Assembly (NCBI GenBank): GCA_013215285.1
Contig: JABSRD010000009.1
Span: forward strand, 1-33,720
Source of the DNA: Candidatus Nitrosopumilus sp.
GTDB taxonomy: Archaea > Thermoproteota > Nitrososphaeria > Nitrososphaerales > Nitrosopumilaceae
DNA: 33,720 nucleotides
Direction of reading: 5' to 3'
The position numbers and the translations under genes are program-made. The notes under the pieces are model-generated. The model was not told the DNA's origin and searched no databases. It saw only the letters and a list, made by a program, of their open reading frames with translations. Below are positions 7,633-15,255 of this stretch, one piece after another; the stretch's first letter is position 1, and each line of letters begins with the position of its first letter.

Positions 7633-8772
7633 ATGCTAGTAAAAAACATCACAGTTTTAGGATCTGGTGTGATGGGGCATGGGATTGCTCAAGTTTCAGC
7701 AACTGCAGGATATAATGTAGTATTGAGAGATATCAAACAAGAGTTTTTGGATAAAGCCATGGAGAAAATAAAATGGAGTTTAGATAAACTAGTTTCAAAA
7801 AAAAAAATTTCAAAAGAAGAAGGTGAATCAATCTTTTCAAGAATCACGCCAATTGTGGATTTAAAAGAAGCAGTAAAAAATGCAGAAATGATAATTGAGG
7901 TAGTTCCAGAAATTATGGAATTAAAGAAAAAAGTGTATGCAGAACTAGATAAAGTTGCAGCTCCCGAAGTAATATTTGCATCAAACACAAGCACATTACC
8001 AATAACTGAAATAGCAAATACGACATCACGTCCTGAAAGATTTATTGGAATTCATTTTTTCAATCCACCTCAACTAATGAAATTGGTTGAGATCATCCCA
8101 GGAGAAAAAACATCACAAGAAATAACTGAACTAACTAAAGAATATGTAAAATCAGTTAACAAAGAAGCAGTGATATGTAGAAAAGATGTTCCAGGATTTA
8201 TTATTAACAGATTGTTTATTCCAATGGTTCATGAAGCATGCTTTGTAAAAGATAGAACTGGTGCAACACTTGAAGAAATTGATTCTGCTGTGAAATTTAA
8301 ATTGGGATTTCCAATGGGTATTTTTGAATTGGCAGACTTTACAGGAATGGATGTAATCCACAAAGCTACAACAGAGATGTATTTACGAGACAAAAAAGTA
8401 ATCAAGCCACATCCACTAGTTGAAAAAATGTTTGATGAAAAAAAACTTGGACAAAAATCAGGAGAGGGGTATTACAAATATTCTGATGACAAATATGAAA
8501 GAATTTCACTTTCTGAAGAATTAGCAGAAAAATGTAATCCTATTCAAATTGTTGCAAATATTTTAAACAATGCAGCATGGTTAATCACAAACGGTGCAAG
8601 TGACATAGAAGAGATTGAGAAAGCGGCACGATTAGGATTGGGACTAAAAAAACCATTATTTGAAACTGCAAAAGAAATTGGTATTAAAAAAATTGTTGAT
8701 GAGTTAAACAAATTGGCTGAAGAGTATGGGGAATTTTACAAACCAGATCCATTACTTGTGTCCATGCAGTAG
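7633..8772 (+). CDS. 3-hydroxyacyl-CoA dehydrogenase (3-hydroxybutyryl-CoA dehydrogenase type)
   Basis: 379 aa. It oxidises (S)-3-hydroxybutyryl-CoA to acetoacetyl-CoA with NAD; in autotrophic Thaumarchaeota this is a step of the 3-hydroxypropionate/4-hydroxybutyrate CO2-fixation cycle. The N-terminal Rossmann domain starts VLGSGVMGHGIAQ (GxGxxG at 10-15). ASNTSTLPITEIA and IGIHFFNPPQLMKLVEIIPG are the family signatures, and the His of HFFNP is catalytic. The first helical C-terminal domain begins at FIINRLFIPMVHEACF. A second related domain (from about residue 300, IVANILNNAAWLITNGASDIEEIEKAARLGLG) makes it about 95 aa longer than the usual bacterial form. TATA at 7602-7609 lies 24 nt upstream of the ATG, and GGAG at 7626-7629 is a possible ribosome site. 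Confidence 0.92.
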   Translation: MLVKNITVLGSGVMGHGIAQVSATAGYNVVLRDIKQEFLDKAMEKIKWSLDKLVSKKKISKEEGESIFSRITPIVDLKEAVKNAEMIIEVVPEIMELKKKVYAELDKVAAPEVIFASNTSTLPITEIANTTSRPERFIGIHFFNPPQLMKLVEIIPGEKTSQEITELTKEYVKSVNKEAVICRKDVPGFIINRLFIPMVHEACFVKDRTGATLEEIDSAVKFKLGFPMGIFELADFTGMDVIHKATTEMYLRDKKVIKPHPLVEKMFDEKKLGQKSGEGYYKYSDDKYERISLSEELAEKCNPIQIVANILNNAAWLITNGASDIEEIEKAARLGLGLKKPLFETAKEIGIKKIVDELNKLAEEYGEFYKPDPLLVSMQ

Positions 8773-8871
8773 TTGATTTAGGTTTATCAGTTGTTTGTAA
8801 CTTTAATGGGTTATTACTTTATAATATACACAGAATAGTACTGAATTTTTTTATAGTAAGTGGAATAATGG

Positions 8872-9102
8872 TTATTCTAATTTGGAATCATTGTTTTCTT
8901 TTTTCAAAATATCTAAGATTTCAGTATTACTTTTTATCCAAGTTTTAAGATATGCATAAAAAAGATTCTCCAAATCATCCGTCAATCCTTTAAGTCTAGG
9001 GTCTAAACGAATATCCGCAAGTTGTTCATTTAGATTATCCAGAATTATTTTTAATCCTTGATTAGATGTTTCTAATTTTTTAATTGCTTCATCAGTACCC
9101 AT
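8872..9102 (-). CDS. small coiled-coil protein, 76 aa
   Basis: MGTDEAIKKLETSNQGLKII..., almost wholly helical with heptad-like Leu/Ile spacing (residues 5-35 and 42-70), acidic at the C-terminus. There is no cysteine, membrane segment or known motif. It is probably a small dimerising coiled-coil protein of unknown role. It is convergent with the dehydrogenase gene at 7633. ATG at 9102 is the first start in frame. Confidence 0.6.
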   Translation of the reverse strand: MGTDEAIKKLETSNQGLKIILDNLNEQLADIRLDPRLKGLTDDLENLFYAYLKTWIKSNTEILDILKKENNDSKLE

Positions 9103-9175
9103 GAATTTTAATTAATTTTATGAATATTAAATGATTAGTTGTTTCGTAGTAAAATAAATTTTTCATTTTATGATC

Positions 9176-9685
9176 CTAGGCATTAATTAATTCTAAAATT
9201 TTCTTCACTGCATCTCGAGGAGTTTCTGATCCTATAATTCGGATGTTTTTCCGATGATCAAGATAACCATCGACATATGGAGTTATAGAACTTTCTAAAT
9301 TTCGGATTGCGACCATAGGTTTTTTGTACATGTATGAAGCACATACTTCAGATAAAGTACCAGATCCTCCACCTACAATAATTACACCATCAGCAGTTAA
9401 CGCATTTAAAAAATCACGAGCAAGCCCCATTCCAGTTGGAATCACAATATCACAGAATTCATTAGCAAATGTAGCATCGTTTTGTGGTATTATCCCCACA
9501 GTCAAACCATTTGCATCATGAGCTCCATGAGATGCAGCAGCCATAACTCCACCTAATCCGCCAGTAATTAAAACAGAATTAGATTTTGCAATTTCTACGC
9601 CAACTTCATATGCAATTTTTTCATGTTTTGGCGTACAACCATTTGTGTTATTTCCAATAACTAAGATTTGTCGTTTCTTAACCAC
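9176..9685 (-). CDS. LOG-like Rossmann protein (TIGR00725 type)
   Basis: 169 aa. A Rossmann-like nucleotide-binding fold of the SLOG superfamily: ITGGLGGVMAAASHGAHDANG (40-60) and VGGGSGTLSEV (104-114) are the two loops that in LOG proteins (cytokinin-activating phosphoribohydrolases) read GGG..GLMG and PGG.GT..E. The GSGTLSE version and the length fit the TIGR00725 group, also close to molybdenum-cofactor carrier-like proteins. A nucleotide ligand is likely; the reaction is not known. Transcribed leftward, alone. Confidence 0.8.
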   Translation of the reverse strand: MVKKRQILVIGNNTNGCTPKHEKIAYEVGVEIAKSNSVLITGGLGGVMAAASHGAHDANGLTVGIIPQNDATFANEFCDIVIPTGMGLARDFLNALTADGVIIVGGGSGTLSEVCASYMYKKPMVAIRNLESSITPYVDGYLDHRKNIRIIGSETPRDAVKKILELINA

Positions 9686-9760
9686 AGTTAATAATAAAAT
9701 AATGGTTTGAAATATCTTTCCAAAAGAAAAAGATATTAGTTAACAATAGGAATGATATTC

Positions 9761-9883
9761 ATGAATAACCGTTCAATGCCAGTATGTTTTACTCAAAAAC
9801 AATACAAAATGATCGAGGAATTTGCCAAGAGAAACGGTATGCTGAATGCAAGTCAAGCTCTTGAAAAAATCTTGAGTCAATAA
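9761..9883 (+). CDS. 40-aa ribbon-helix-helix-like microprotein
   Basis: MNNRSMPVCFTQKQYKMIEE... to ILSQ, 40 aa. A short strand (RSMPVCFT) followed by a helix (QKQYKMIEEFAKRNG), a turn and a second helix (NASQALEKIL) is the layout of ribbon-helix-helix DNA-binding proteins, which bind as dimers. An in-frame ATG three codons earlier (9752) would add MIF; both are possible. It lies between the LOG-like gene (divergent) and the zinc-ribbon gene at 9951. The fold is inferred from pattern only. Confidence 0.65.
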   Translation: MNNRSMPVCFTQKQYKMIEEFAKRNGMLNASQALEKILSQ

Positions 9884-9950
9884 ACATTTTTTTGTTATTT
9901 TTATTTTGTTTACATTTATAGAATAAGTCATAATCAGGTAAAATGAAGGA

Positions 9951-10361
9951 ATGGGATTATTTAGTAAAAAACCGTCATTTTGTACAATTTGTGATAAAGA
10001 ACTTACACATAAGCACAAACCAAAAAAAGAATGGAATATCAAAGGGCCTCTATGCGGAGATTGTCATTTTGATAAATCAAAAGAATACTATGAAGGAAAG
10101 GTAAGACAGCCATGTGTTTTGTGTGGAACGACTAGAAAGATTACAGATTTGTGGGAACCTAGATGGCAATGGGATATGGATGGGCTATTATGCAAAGATT
10201 GTTTTGATAAAAAGGAAGAATCCCACGGTAAGAGAAAAGAATTTTGTTCAATATGTGGAACAAAAATGAAATTGATCAGATATAATCCAAAAGGAAAATG
10301 GAAAATTGAAGGTCAGCTTTGCAGAAATTGTTGGGACGAAAAGAAAGCAGAGTTTGGATAA
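9951..10361 (+). CDS. triple zinc-ribbon protein
   Basis: 136 aa with three tandem zinc ribbons: C11/C14 with C35/C38, C55/C58 with C81/C84, C99/C102 with C124/C127. Between the knuckles each repeat carries the same signature, (W)x(I/M)xGxLCxxC, so the protein arose by internal triplication. The N-terminus is MGLFSKKPSFC. No catalytic domain or membrane span; a nucleic-acid- or protein-binding scaffold is likely. The next gene starts 2 nt after the stop, so the two are coupled. Confidence 0.8.
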   Translation: MGLFSKKPSFCTICDKELTHKHKPKKEWNIKGPLCGDCHFDKSKEYYEGKVRQPCVLCGTTRKITDLWEPRWQWDMDGLLCKDCFDKKEESHGKRKEFCSICGTKMKLIRYNPKGKWKIEGQLCRNCWDEKKAEFG

Positions 10362-10363
10362 AA

Positions 10364-10561
10364 GTGGGATTTTTTAAAAAAATCAAATGTGATGTATGTG
10401 ATAAAAAATTTTCTCAAGAAGAAGAAGTGATGAATCATAAACAGATTGTACATGGAAAAGATTTGCAATATGATTGCAAAGAATGTAACAAATATTTCTC
10501 AAACATGGAAGACATGAGAACACATTTGCAAAGAGAGCACAGTTACAAAAAAGACAGATAG
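10364..10561 (+). CDS. double C2H2 zinc-finger protein, 65 aa
   Basis: Starting at GTG 10364, 2 nt after the preceding stop, the product is MGFFKKIKCDVCDKKF... with two classical fingers: C9-x2-C12-x12-H25-x4-H30 and C38-x2-C41-x12-H54-x4-H59. The GTG start is preferred over an ATG 45 nt upstream (10319). That ATG lies inside the previous gene, would add a nonsense-like Arg/Lys stretch, and would hide the MGFFKK start that resembles its neighbours. Eukaryote-like tandem C2H2 fingers occur in archaea as small putative nucleic-acid binders. It is the second gene of a two-gene zinc-protein operon. Confidence 0.8.
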   Translation: MGFFKKIKCDVCDKKFSQEEEVMNHKQIVHGKDLQYDCKECNKYFSNMEDMRTHLQREHSYKKDR

Positions 10562-10771
10562 TTAAACTGCTTTTATTGTTTTTACTACAGGTGGTCTTAC
10601 TTTAGTAAATACTCTAAATCCACAAATACATTTGATTTCAGGTAATCTGGATAATTCAGTATTAGATACAACAGTTGCACATCTAAGGCAGGCATAATTT
10701 ACATCAAATGTTTCAACAGGAGTTTCTTCAACTTCATCTGTATTTTCATCAACTATATTTTCATCAACCAT
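10562..10771 (-). CDS. rpoP: DNA-directed RNA polymerase subunit P (Rpb12-like)
   Basis: Small zinc-binding subunit of archaeal RNA polymerase. The core YACLRCATVV...LPEIKCICGFRVFTKVRPPVVKTIKAV has CxxC and CxC and the diagnostic VRPPVVKT tail of RpoP/Rpb12. Here it carries an acidic N-terminal extension of about 24 residues (MVDENIVDENTDEVEETPVE...), longer than in most archaea. ATG at 10771 is preferred because a TTAAATTATA box lies about 25-32 nt upstream; ATG 10780 or TTG 10783 would add 3-4 residues. It follows rps10 on the same strand and abuts the convergent zinc-finger gene. Confidence 0.93.
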   Translation of the reverse strand: MVDENIVDENTDEVEETPVETFDVNYACLRCATVVSNTELSRLPEIKCICGFRVFTKVRPPVVKTIKAV

Positions 10772-10810
10772 GTTTATCATCAAAATTTCTATAATTTAAG
10801 GGATACCAAA

Positions 10811-11119
10811 TTAGGTTAAAGACAATTCAATGTATACATCATCAGGAATTTTGAGTCTCATTAGTTGTCTAATTGCTTTATCATCAGCGTTGATATTGAT
10901 TATTCTTCTATGCATTTTCATCTCCCATTTTTCATAAGTTTCAGTACCACTACCACAAGGTGATTTTCTAGTAGCAATATGTAATCTTTTGACAGGAAGA
11001 GGAGTTGGACCTTTAACTTTAACACCAGTTTTTTTACCAATTCCCATGATTTCCCCACAAACACCATCTAGTTTTACTAAATTGGTTGAAGTAAGTTTTA
11101 CACGGGCGCTTTGTGTCAT
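10811..11119 (-). CDS. rps10: 30S ribosomal protein S10 (uS10)
   Basis: 102-aa small-subunit ribosomal protein, full length for archaea. Recognisable by ARVKLTSTNLVKLDGVCGEI, the loop region GPTPLPVKRLHIATRKSPCGSGTETYEKWEMKMHRRII, and the C-terminal strand IPDDVYIELSL. It lies 10 nt downstream of EF-1alpha on the same strand, the order conserved in archaea, so the two are surely cotranscribed. rpoP follows. Confidence 0.97.
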   Translation of the reverse strand: MTQSARVKLTSTNLVKLDGVCGEIMGIGKKTGVKVKGPTPLPVKRLHIATRKSPCGSGTETYEKWEMKMHRRIININADDKAIRQLMRLKIPDDVYIELSLT

Positions 11120-11129
11120 GCAAATACGC

Positions 11130-12428
11130 CTATGGTTTGTACTCTTCAGTTATTTCTTTGACGATTCCTGCTGCGATAGTTGCACCCATATCTCTAAGAG
11201 CGAATCTACCCATCTCAGGGAAGTCTTTGAAAGTCTCAATACAAGTTGGTCTTACAGGTCTGATTTTCACAATTGCTGAATCTCCAACTTTGAGGAATTT
11301 TGGATTCTCTTCCTCAACTGCACCAGTTGCTGGGTTGATTTTTTGAAGGAACTCAGTAACGGTTGCTGCAACTTGTGTAGTATGAGCATGCATGACTGGA
11401 GTGTAACCAGGTGCAATGGCTGTTGGATGGTGAATTACAATAATTTGTGCTTTGAATTCTTTTGCAACAGTTGGTGGAGCATCAGGATGTCCAAGAACAT
11501 CACCTCTTTTGATGTCTTTCTTTTCAACACCTCTAAGATTGAATCCAATATTATCACCTGCTTCAGCAGATGGCATTTCAGTGTGATGAGTTTCAATTGA
11601 TTTGATTTCACCAGGTGCGCCAGAAGGCATTACAATGATTTTATCTCCTGCTTTCATGGTTCCAGTTTCAACTCTACCTACAGGTACTGTACCTACACCA
11701 GTAATGGTGTAAACATCTTGAATTGGAACACGTAGTGGTTTACCAATTGGTTTTTCTGGGACTGTGAAATCATCAAATGCTAAAAGAAGTGTCTTTCCAT
11801 CATACCATGGCATGTTCTCAGATTTTTTAACTAGATTGTCACCCTTCCATCCAGATACCGGAATAACTGCGACATTATCCAATTTGTATCCCACAGATTT
11901 TGCCAAGTTTTGGCCTTTTTCTTTGGCTGCATTGAATGCATCTTCTTTGTAATCAACTGCATCCATTTTGTTAATTGCAATAATTAATTGAGCGACACCA
12001 AGTGTCTTTAGTAAGAATGCGTGTTCTCTTGCTTGTCCACCTGGAGCAATTGCAGTATCAGTTTCACCTTCTTTTGCTGAAAGTACTAAGATTGCTGCAT
12101 CTGCTTCAGAAGCACCAGTAATCATATTTTTAATGAAGTCCCTGTGACCAGGTGCATCAATTAATGTAAAAAAATATTTTGCTGATTCAAACTTTTGGAA
12201 AGCAAGATCAATTGTAATACCTCTTTCTCTTTCATCTTTAATGTTATCCATAACCCATGCATACTTGAAAGTATCACCTTTTCCTGTTTTTTCTGATTCC
12301 TCTGCATGTGCTGCAATGGTTCTTTCATCTACAACTCCCAAATCCATCAAGAAATGGCCCATAGTTGTTGATTTTCCGTTATCAATATGACCTGTTACAA
12401 TCATGTTTAAGTGTGGTTTAGTTGCCAT
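11130..12428 (-). CDS. tef1: translation elongation factor EF-1alpha (aEF1A)
   Basis: GTPase that delivers aminoacyl-tRNA to the ribosome; 432 aa from ATG 12428 (MATKPHLN). GTP-binding motifs are clear: G1 GHIDNGKST, switch region ERERGITIDLAF, G3 DAPGHRDFI, G4 NKMD. The C-terminal barrel domains follow (VPIQDVYTITGVGTVPVGRVETG; VMHAHTTQVAATV). The Asn in GHIDNGKS replaces the more usual His. A GTG at 12434 would add two residues, but ATG fits the family start better. An AATAAA-like TATA stretch lies about 25 nt upstream. First gene of the tef1-rps10(-rpoP) run. Confidence 0.97.
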   Translation of the reverse strand: MATKPHLNMIVTGHIDNGKSTTMGHFLMDLGVVDERTIAAHAEESEKTGKGDTFKYAWVMDNIKDERERGITIDLAFQKFESAKYFFTLIDAPGHRDFIKNMITGASEADAAILVLSAKEGETDTAIAPGGQAREHAFLLKTLGVAQLIIAINKMDAVDYKEDAFNAAKEKGQNLAKSVGYKLDNVAVIPVSGWKGDNLVKKSENMPWYDGKTLLLAFDDFTVPEKPIGKPLRVPIQDVYTITGVGTVPVGRVETGTMKAGDKIIVMPSGAPGEIKSIETHHTEMPSAEAGDNIGFNLRGVEKKDIKRGDVLGHPDAPPTVAKEFKAQIIVIHHPTAIAPGYTPVMHAHTTQVAATVTEFLQKINPATGAVEEENPKFLKVGDSAIVKIRPVRPTCIETFKDFPEMGRFALRDMGATIAAGIVKEITEEYKP

Positions 12429-12557
12429 GTACACCCGACATTAAAAGGGATTTATTACTGTTATGAATTTTTGAAAAAAAATATACTTTTCTTCAATTAA
12501 TTTTAGATCAAAAGTTTTGCTAAAAGCACATAAATCACAGAGATAAAAATTAGAATT

Positions 12558-13694
12558 ATGAAAATTACAGTATCAGTTATCAAAGCAGATGTTGGCGGAA
12601 TTGGAGGACATACAAAACCAAGTGATGCATTAATTCAAGCAATCAGAGACACTGTCAAAAATTCAGCAGATCTACTAATTGATTATTACATTGGATATTG
12701 TGGGGATGACACTCACATTGTAATGTCTCACACACATGGTGTGGATAATGAAAAAATTCACAAAATGGCATGGGATGCATTTATGGCAGGAACCAAAGTT
12801 GCAAAAGAAGAAGGACTTTATGGTGCCGGACAAGATTTGTTAAAAGATTCTTTTTCAGGAAATGTAAAAGGAATGGGTCCAGGTGTTGCTGAAATGGAAT
12901 TTGAGGAAAGACAAAATGAAGCATTTACAGTGTTTGCAGCAGATAAAACAGAACCAGGTGCATTCAATTATCCAATTTACAGAATGTTTGTAGATTCACT
13001 AAGTAATACAGGATTAATCGTAAACGATAATCTTGCAAATGGTGTGATTATGAACATCATGGATGTTGAACAAGGTAAAGTTGCTAGATTAGAATTGTGG
13101 CAAGATAAACCAACAATTGAAGCAGCATTGATGTATCCAGGAAGATATGTTGTAGATACAGTAACTACTAAAGATGGAGAGCCAATTCTTGCAGCATCAA
13201 CTGATAGACTGCATAACATTGCAGGAACATATGTTGGAAAAGATGACCCAATTCTTCTTATTAGAACACAAAAATTATTCCCAGCTACAGAAGAAGTAGG
13301 AAGTGTCTTTAACAATCCACATTATGTTGCAGGAAACACAAGAGGAAGTCACAACATGCCTTTAATGCCAGTGAAATTAAATTCTGCAGCAACCATTAAT
13401 TTCTGTATTCCAATTGTTGAAGCACTAGTATTTAGTATGCACAATGGAAAGTTTACAGGTCCATTTGATGGATTTTCAACTCCAGATTGGGACTACATTA
13501 GAGAAATTGCAACAAAGAAAGCAATGGCAATGAGAAGTCAGGGATTTATTCATCCAGCAACATTAGTTCCATCCGAATTAGAATATGCTGAAGGATACAA
13601 AGCAAGAATGCGTGTTCTTGAAAGTAAAATGAAGCCAGTAGAGGGTAGTCATTCTAGCGGTGTGAAAAAACAGAACTACGAAGATCCAGACTAG
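12558..13694 (+). CDS. fbp: fructose-1,6-bisphosphate aldolase/phosphatase (archaeal bifunctional type)
   Basis: 378 aa. Single-site bifunctional gluconeogenic enzyme that condenses DHAP and GAP to FBP and then dephosphorylates it to fructose-6-phosphate. It is the usual gluconeogenic entry point in autotrophic archaea. The whole-length match starts MKITVSVIKADVGGIGGH, with the metal/phosphate-binding YCGDDTHIVMSHTHG and YGAGQDLL. The aldolase residues are in GTYVGKDDP: K228 as Schiff-base lysine and Y225 three residues before, the spacing known for the family. The C-terminus GPFDGFSTPDWDYIRE is also typical. It is divergent from tef1, with CATAAA about 27 nt upstream of the ATG. Confidence 0.96.
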   Translation: MKITVSVIKADVGGIGGHTKPSDALIQAIRDTVKNSADLLIDYYIGYCGDDTHIVMSHTHGVDNEKIHKMAWDAFMAGTKVAKEEGLYGAGQDLLKDSFSGNVKGMGPGVAEMEFEERQNEAFTVFAADKTEPGAFNYPIYRMFVDSLSNTGLIVNDNLANGVIMNIMDVEQGKVARLELWQDKPTIEAALMYPGRYVVDTVTTKDGEPILAASTDRLHNIAGTYVGKDDPILLIRTQKLFPATEEVGSVFNNPHYVAGNTRGSHNMPLMPVKLNSAATINFCIPIVEALVFSMHNGKFTGPFDGFSTPDWDYIREIATKKAMAMRSQGFIHPATLVPSELEYAEGYKARMRVLESKMKPVEGSHSSGVKKQNYEDPD

Positions 13695-13759
13695 TAATTT
13701 CAAATTTTGCTAATCATAGGAAATAGTTAAATCAAAAAAACTCATAATCAAACTATACC

Positions 13760-14170
13760 ATGAATACCTTTCAGATTCTTTTTGATTGGAAAACATACAT
13801 GTTTACAGTCTTAGCAATAATTTCATTTTCAAATTTTCTAGTAATTTTATTTGGACATACAATTCCAGGAATTTTTATCGCATTTTTCAAACTAGCTGGA
13901 GAATATTTGATTTTAGGAGCAGTTTTTGTTTTTGCTCTAGCATGGTTACTTAAAGCAAGGCCTCATAATCGTCCAAAACAATACTTGATTGTGATTTTTG
14001 ATGTATTTGAAAAAAAGATCAAAATTGATGGTATGAGAACACAATTCAAAACACATGATGTAGCATGGAGTTTTATGAAACAATACAAAAAAGAATATCC
14101 GTTACATAACTTTGCACTAGTATCTGATCTTCCAAAATCAGATAAACCAACAATTTTTAGATATATTTAG
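13760..14170 (+). CDS. small membrane protein with two transmembrane segments
   Basis: 136 aa, not recognised. Two hydrophobic spans (about 13-33 and 45-66: YMFTVLAIISFSNFLVILFG and EYLILGAVFVFALAWLL) are followed by a basic junction (KARPHNRPKQ) and a soluble ~65-residue domain. That domain has alternating strands and a helix (YLIVIFDVFEKKIKIDGM, AWSFMKQYKKEYPLHNFALVSDL). The positive-inside rule puts the C-terminal domain in the cytoplasm. Stand-alone gene downstream of FBP aldolase/phosphatase. Confidence 0.65.
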   Translation: MNTFQILFDWKTYMFTVLAIISFSNFLVILFGHTIPGIFIAFFKLAGEYLILGAVFVFALAWLLKARPHNRPKQYLIVIFDVFEKKIKIDGMRTQFKTHDVAWSFMKQYKKEYPLHNFALVSDLPKSDKPTIFRYI

Positions 14171-14244
14171 TTACAAACTCAAAAGTTTGAATATTTACAG
14201 GTATCATATTTGATTTCAAGGACTAGACAGTTTTGTTTTAAAAA

Positions 14245-14352
14245 TCATTTATGACAATCACAAATACAACTGTTCGGAATACATCTATGATTAATGCAAT
14301 CTTTACAGCCTTTACTTCTACCACTTTTTACCCTTAACCGCTCTTTATCCAA
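14245..14352 (-). CDS. possible Cys-rich microprotein (TTG start), 35 aa
   Basis: Minus-strand frame ending GCKDCINHRCIPNSCICDCHK then TGA. Six cysteines in 20 residues (CxxC...C...CxCxC with His) are very unlikely by chance and suggest a metal-binding peptide. The only plausible start is TTG 14352. The frame stays open further upstream without ATG or GTG. Support comes from the promoter element at 14385-14411, which shares 21 exact bases with the one upstream of the gene at 25686. Predicted transcription would begin just before the TTG. Confidence 0.42.
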   Translation of the reverse strand: MDKERLRVKSGRSKGCKDCINHRCIPNSCICDCHK

Positions 14353-14384
14353 TTTACAAAACCTTGTGATTCTAAATTTACAAT

Positions 14385-14411
14385 GAACTTTAAGCGTATT
14401 GAAGTTTAGAA
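14385..14411 (-). promoter_or_regulatory. shared promoter element, copy D
   Basis: Plus-strand TAAGCGTATTGAAGTTTAG and the next two bases (14391-14411) are identical over 21 nt to 25712-25732. In the minus sense it reads AAACTTCAATACGCTTAAAG, located just upstream of the predicted start of the Cys-rich microgene at 14352. Unlike copies A and B, no clear TATAAT follows the CTTAA core. Confidence 0.6.
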
Positions 14412-14418
14412 GAAATTA

Positions 14419-14559
14419 TCATTCATTATGTCTAAAATTATAATGACATCTCTTATTGCAAAACCAATCAAGGCCCCCCAAATATTCCACACGATCCGAC
14501 TTGCCACAAAATTTGCATTTTATAACATTCTTCAGTTTTTTTTCAGCTTTAGTCTTCAT
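14419..14559 (-). CDS. treble-clef/zinc-finger microprotein, 46 aa
   Basis: ATG 14559 to TGA 14419: MKTKAEKKLKNVIKCKFCGK... then YLGGLDWFCNKRCHYNFRHNE. Metal ligands are C15-x2-C18 and C34-x3-C38 (with H39 and H44 nearby), the layout of a small treble-clef finger. The basic N-terminus could contact nucleic acid. The promoter element at 14570-14601 lies just upstream, with TTATAA at about 14562-14567 close to the ATG. One of four small metal-binding genes between 14.2 and 15.2 kb. Function unknown. Confidence 0.65.
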   Translation of the reverse strand: MKTKAEKKLKNVIKCKFCGKSDRVEYLGGLDWFCNKRCHYNFRHNE

Positions 14560-14569
14560 GATTATAATT

Positions 14570-14601
14570 TTTCTACAAGAATTTTGAACTTAAACGTGTA
14601 G
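14570..14601 (-). promoter_or_regulatory. shared promoter element, copy C
   Basis: Plus-strand 14570-14582 (TTTCTACAAGAAT) is identical to 25690-25702. The next part (TTGAACTTAAACGTGTAGTTTAG) is a diverged version of the copy upstream of the gene at 25686. It lies immediately upstream of the minus-strand microgene that starts at 14559. Confidence 0.55.
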
Positions 14602-14682
14602 TTTAGAATTTAAAAAAATAAAAAAAGAATATTTGAAAATAATCAAGTTTAAAATTAATCAAACGAAACTAGTCTAAATCTT

Positions 14683-14814
14683 CTACTTTTGGTGATTCTT
14701 TTGGTAACATTCTTTACAATATACTGGTCTGTCTGCTTTTGGTTCAAAAGGAACTTCAGTTTCTTTTTTGCAGTCAGAACAAGTACATTTGTACATTTTT
14801 CTGTCTTCGGACAT
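14683..14814 (-). CDS. zinc-ribbon protein of CxCxxC/CxxC type, 43 aa
   Basis: ATG 14814 to TAG 14683 gives MSEDRKMYKCTCSDCKKETEVPFEPKADRPVYCKECYQKNHQK. C10, C12, C15, C33 and C36, together with the phrase VPFxPxxDRPVYCxxC, are characteristic of a widespread small zinc-ribbon family, often called CxxC-x17-CxxC zinc-ribbon proteins. Their role is unclear; nucleic-acid binding is usually assumed. A longer frame on the same strand at 14655-14846 is a shadow in another register. Confidence 0.78.
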   Translation of the reverse strand: MSEDRKMYKCTCSDCKKETEVPFEPKADRPVYCKECYQKNHQK

Positions 14815-14906
14815 AACTCACATGAAATTCTTTCATATAATAACAAACGTATTGGAGTCTAGAATCTAATTTACAATTAAAAGAAATTATCTAATCTTAT
14901 CGTGTG

Positions 14907-14929
14907 CAATATGCTTAAGTCTATAATTT
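14907..14929 (+). promoter_or_regulatory. shared promoter element, copy A (CTTAAG plus TATA box)
   Basis: Reads CAATATGCTTAAGTCTATAA on the plus strand, then TTT. The minus-strand element upstream of the gene at 25686 reads CAATACGCTTAAGTTTATAA. CTTAAG takes the BRE position and TCTATAAT is the TATA box, 23 nt upstream of the ATG at 14943, so a leaderless message is expected. Confidence 0.65.
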
Positions 14930-14942
14930 TTACAGAAACAAC

Positions 14943-15176
14943 ATGAAAGATGATAAAATGAAAATCATGTGTAAATGGTGCAATGTTTCTATACATTGTC
15001 ATATTGTTAGTGAAGAAGTATCCGATCATCAGGGGTCTTATGGAATAGATAGTGTCAAGATGGCTAAAATCAAAATTCACAAACATTACAAAGGAAAAAA
15101 TTATTGCAAAGGCTCAGATAGAACAATCACTACACCTCTAGATAAGACAAATGATGACAAAGTACACTACCATTAA
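14943..15176 (+). CDS. small Cys/His-rich protein, 77 aa
   Basis: MKDDKMKIMCKWCNVSIHCHIVSEEVSDHQ..., continuing MAKIKIHKHYKGKNYCKGSD... and ending DDKVHYH. Cys/His clusters (C10, C13, H18, C19, H20; later H47, H49, C55; C-terminal H75 and H77) suggest metal binding, but the spacing matches no family I know. ATG 14943 is supported by promoter copy A with leaderless spacing. An alternative ATG lies five codons later. It is the plus-strand partner in a cluster of small metal-binding genes; the other three face the opposite way. Confidence 0.6.
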   Translation: MKDDKMKIMCKWCNVSIHCHIVSEEVSDHQGSYGIDSVKMAKIKIHKHYKGKNYCKGSDRTITTPLDKTNDDKVHYH

Positions 15177-15255
15177 CAAACTACAATGAAGGAAAAATTT
15201 CTAAAATTTATCAAAAGCGAGATTGAAAGAACTGAATAGGCCCTTCCAATCTCAT

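Noticed and set aside
10319-10363. Upstream ATG start for the double C2H2 gene
   Set aside because: Lies inside the preceding gene; GTG 10364 gives the MGFFKK start and 2-nt spacing typical of coupled genes.
10989-11952. Several open frames on the plus strand opposite tef1 and rps10
   Set aside because: They mirror the coding strand of strongly conserved genes, have low-complexity Ser/Cys-rich products, and overlap each other.
14655-14846. 63-aa frame on the minus strand
   Set aside because: Shadow of the zinc-ribbon gene 14683-14814 in another register.
15190-15238. 17-codon frame MKEKFLKFIKSEIERTE after the 77-aa gene
   Set aside because: Too short to distinguish from chance and has no promoter; left as intergenic.
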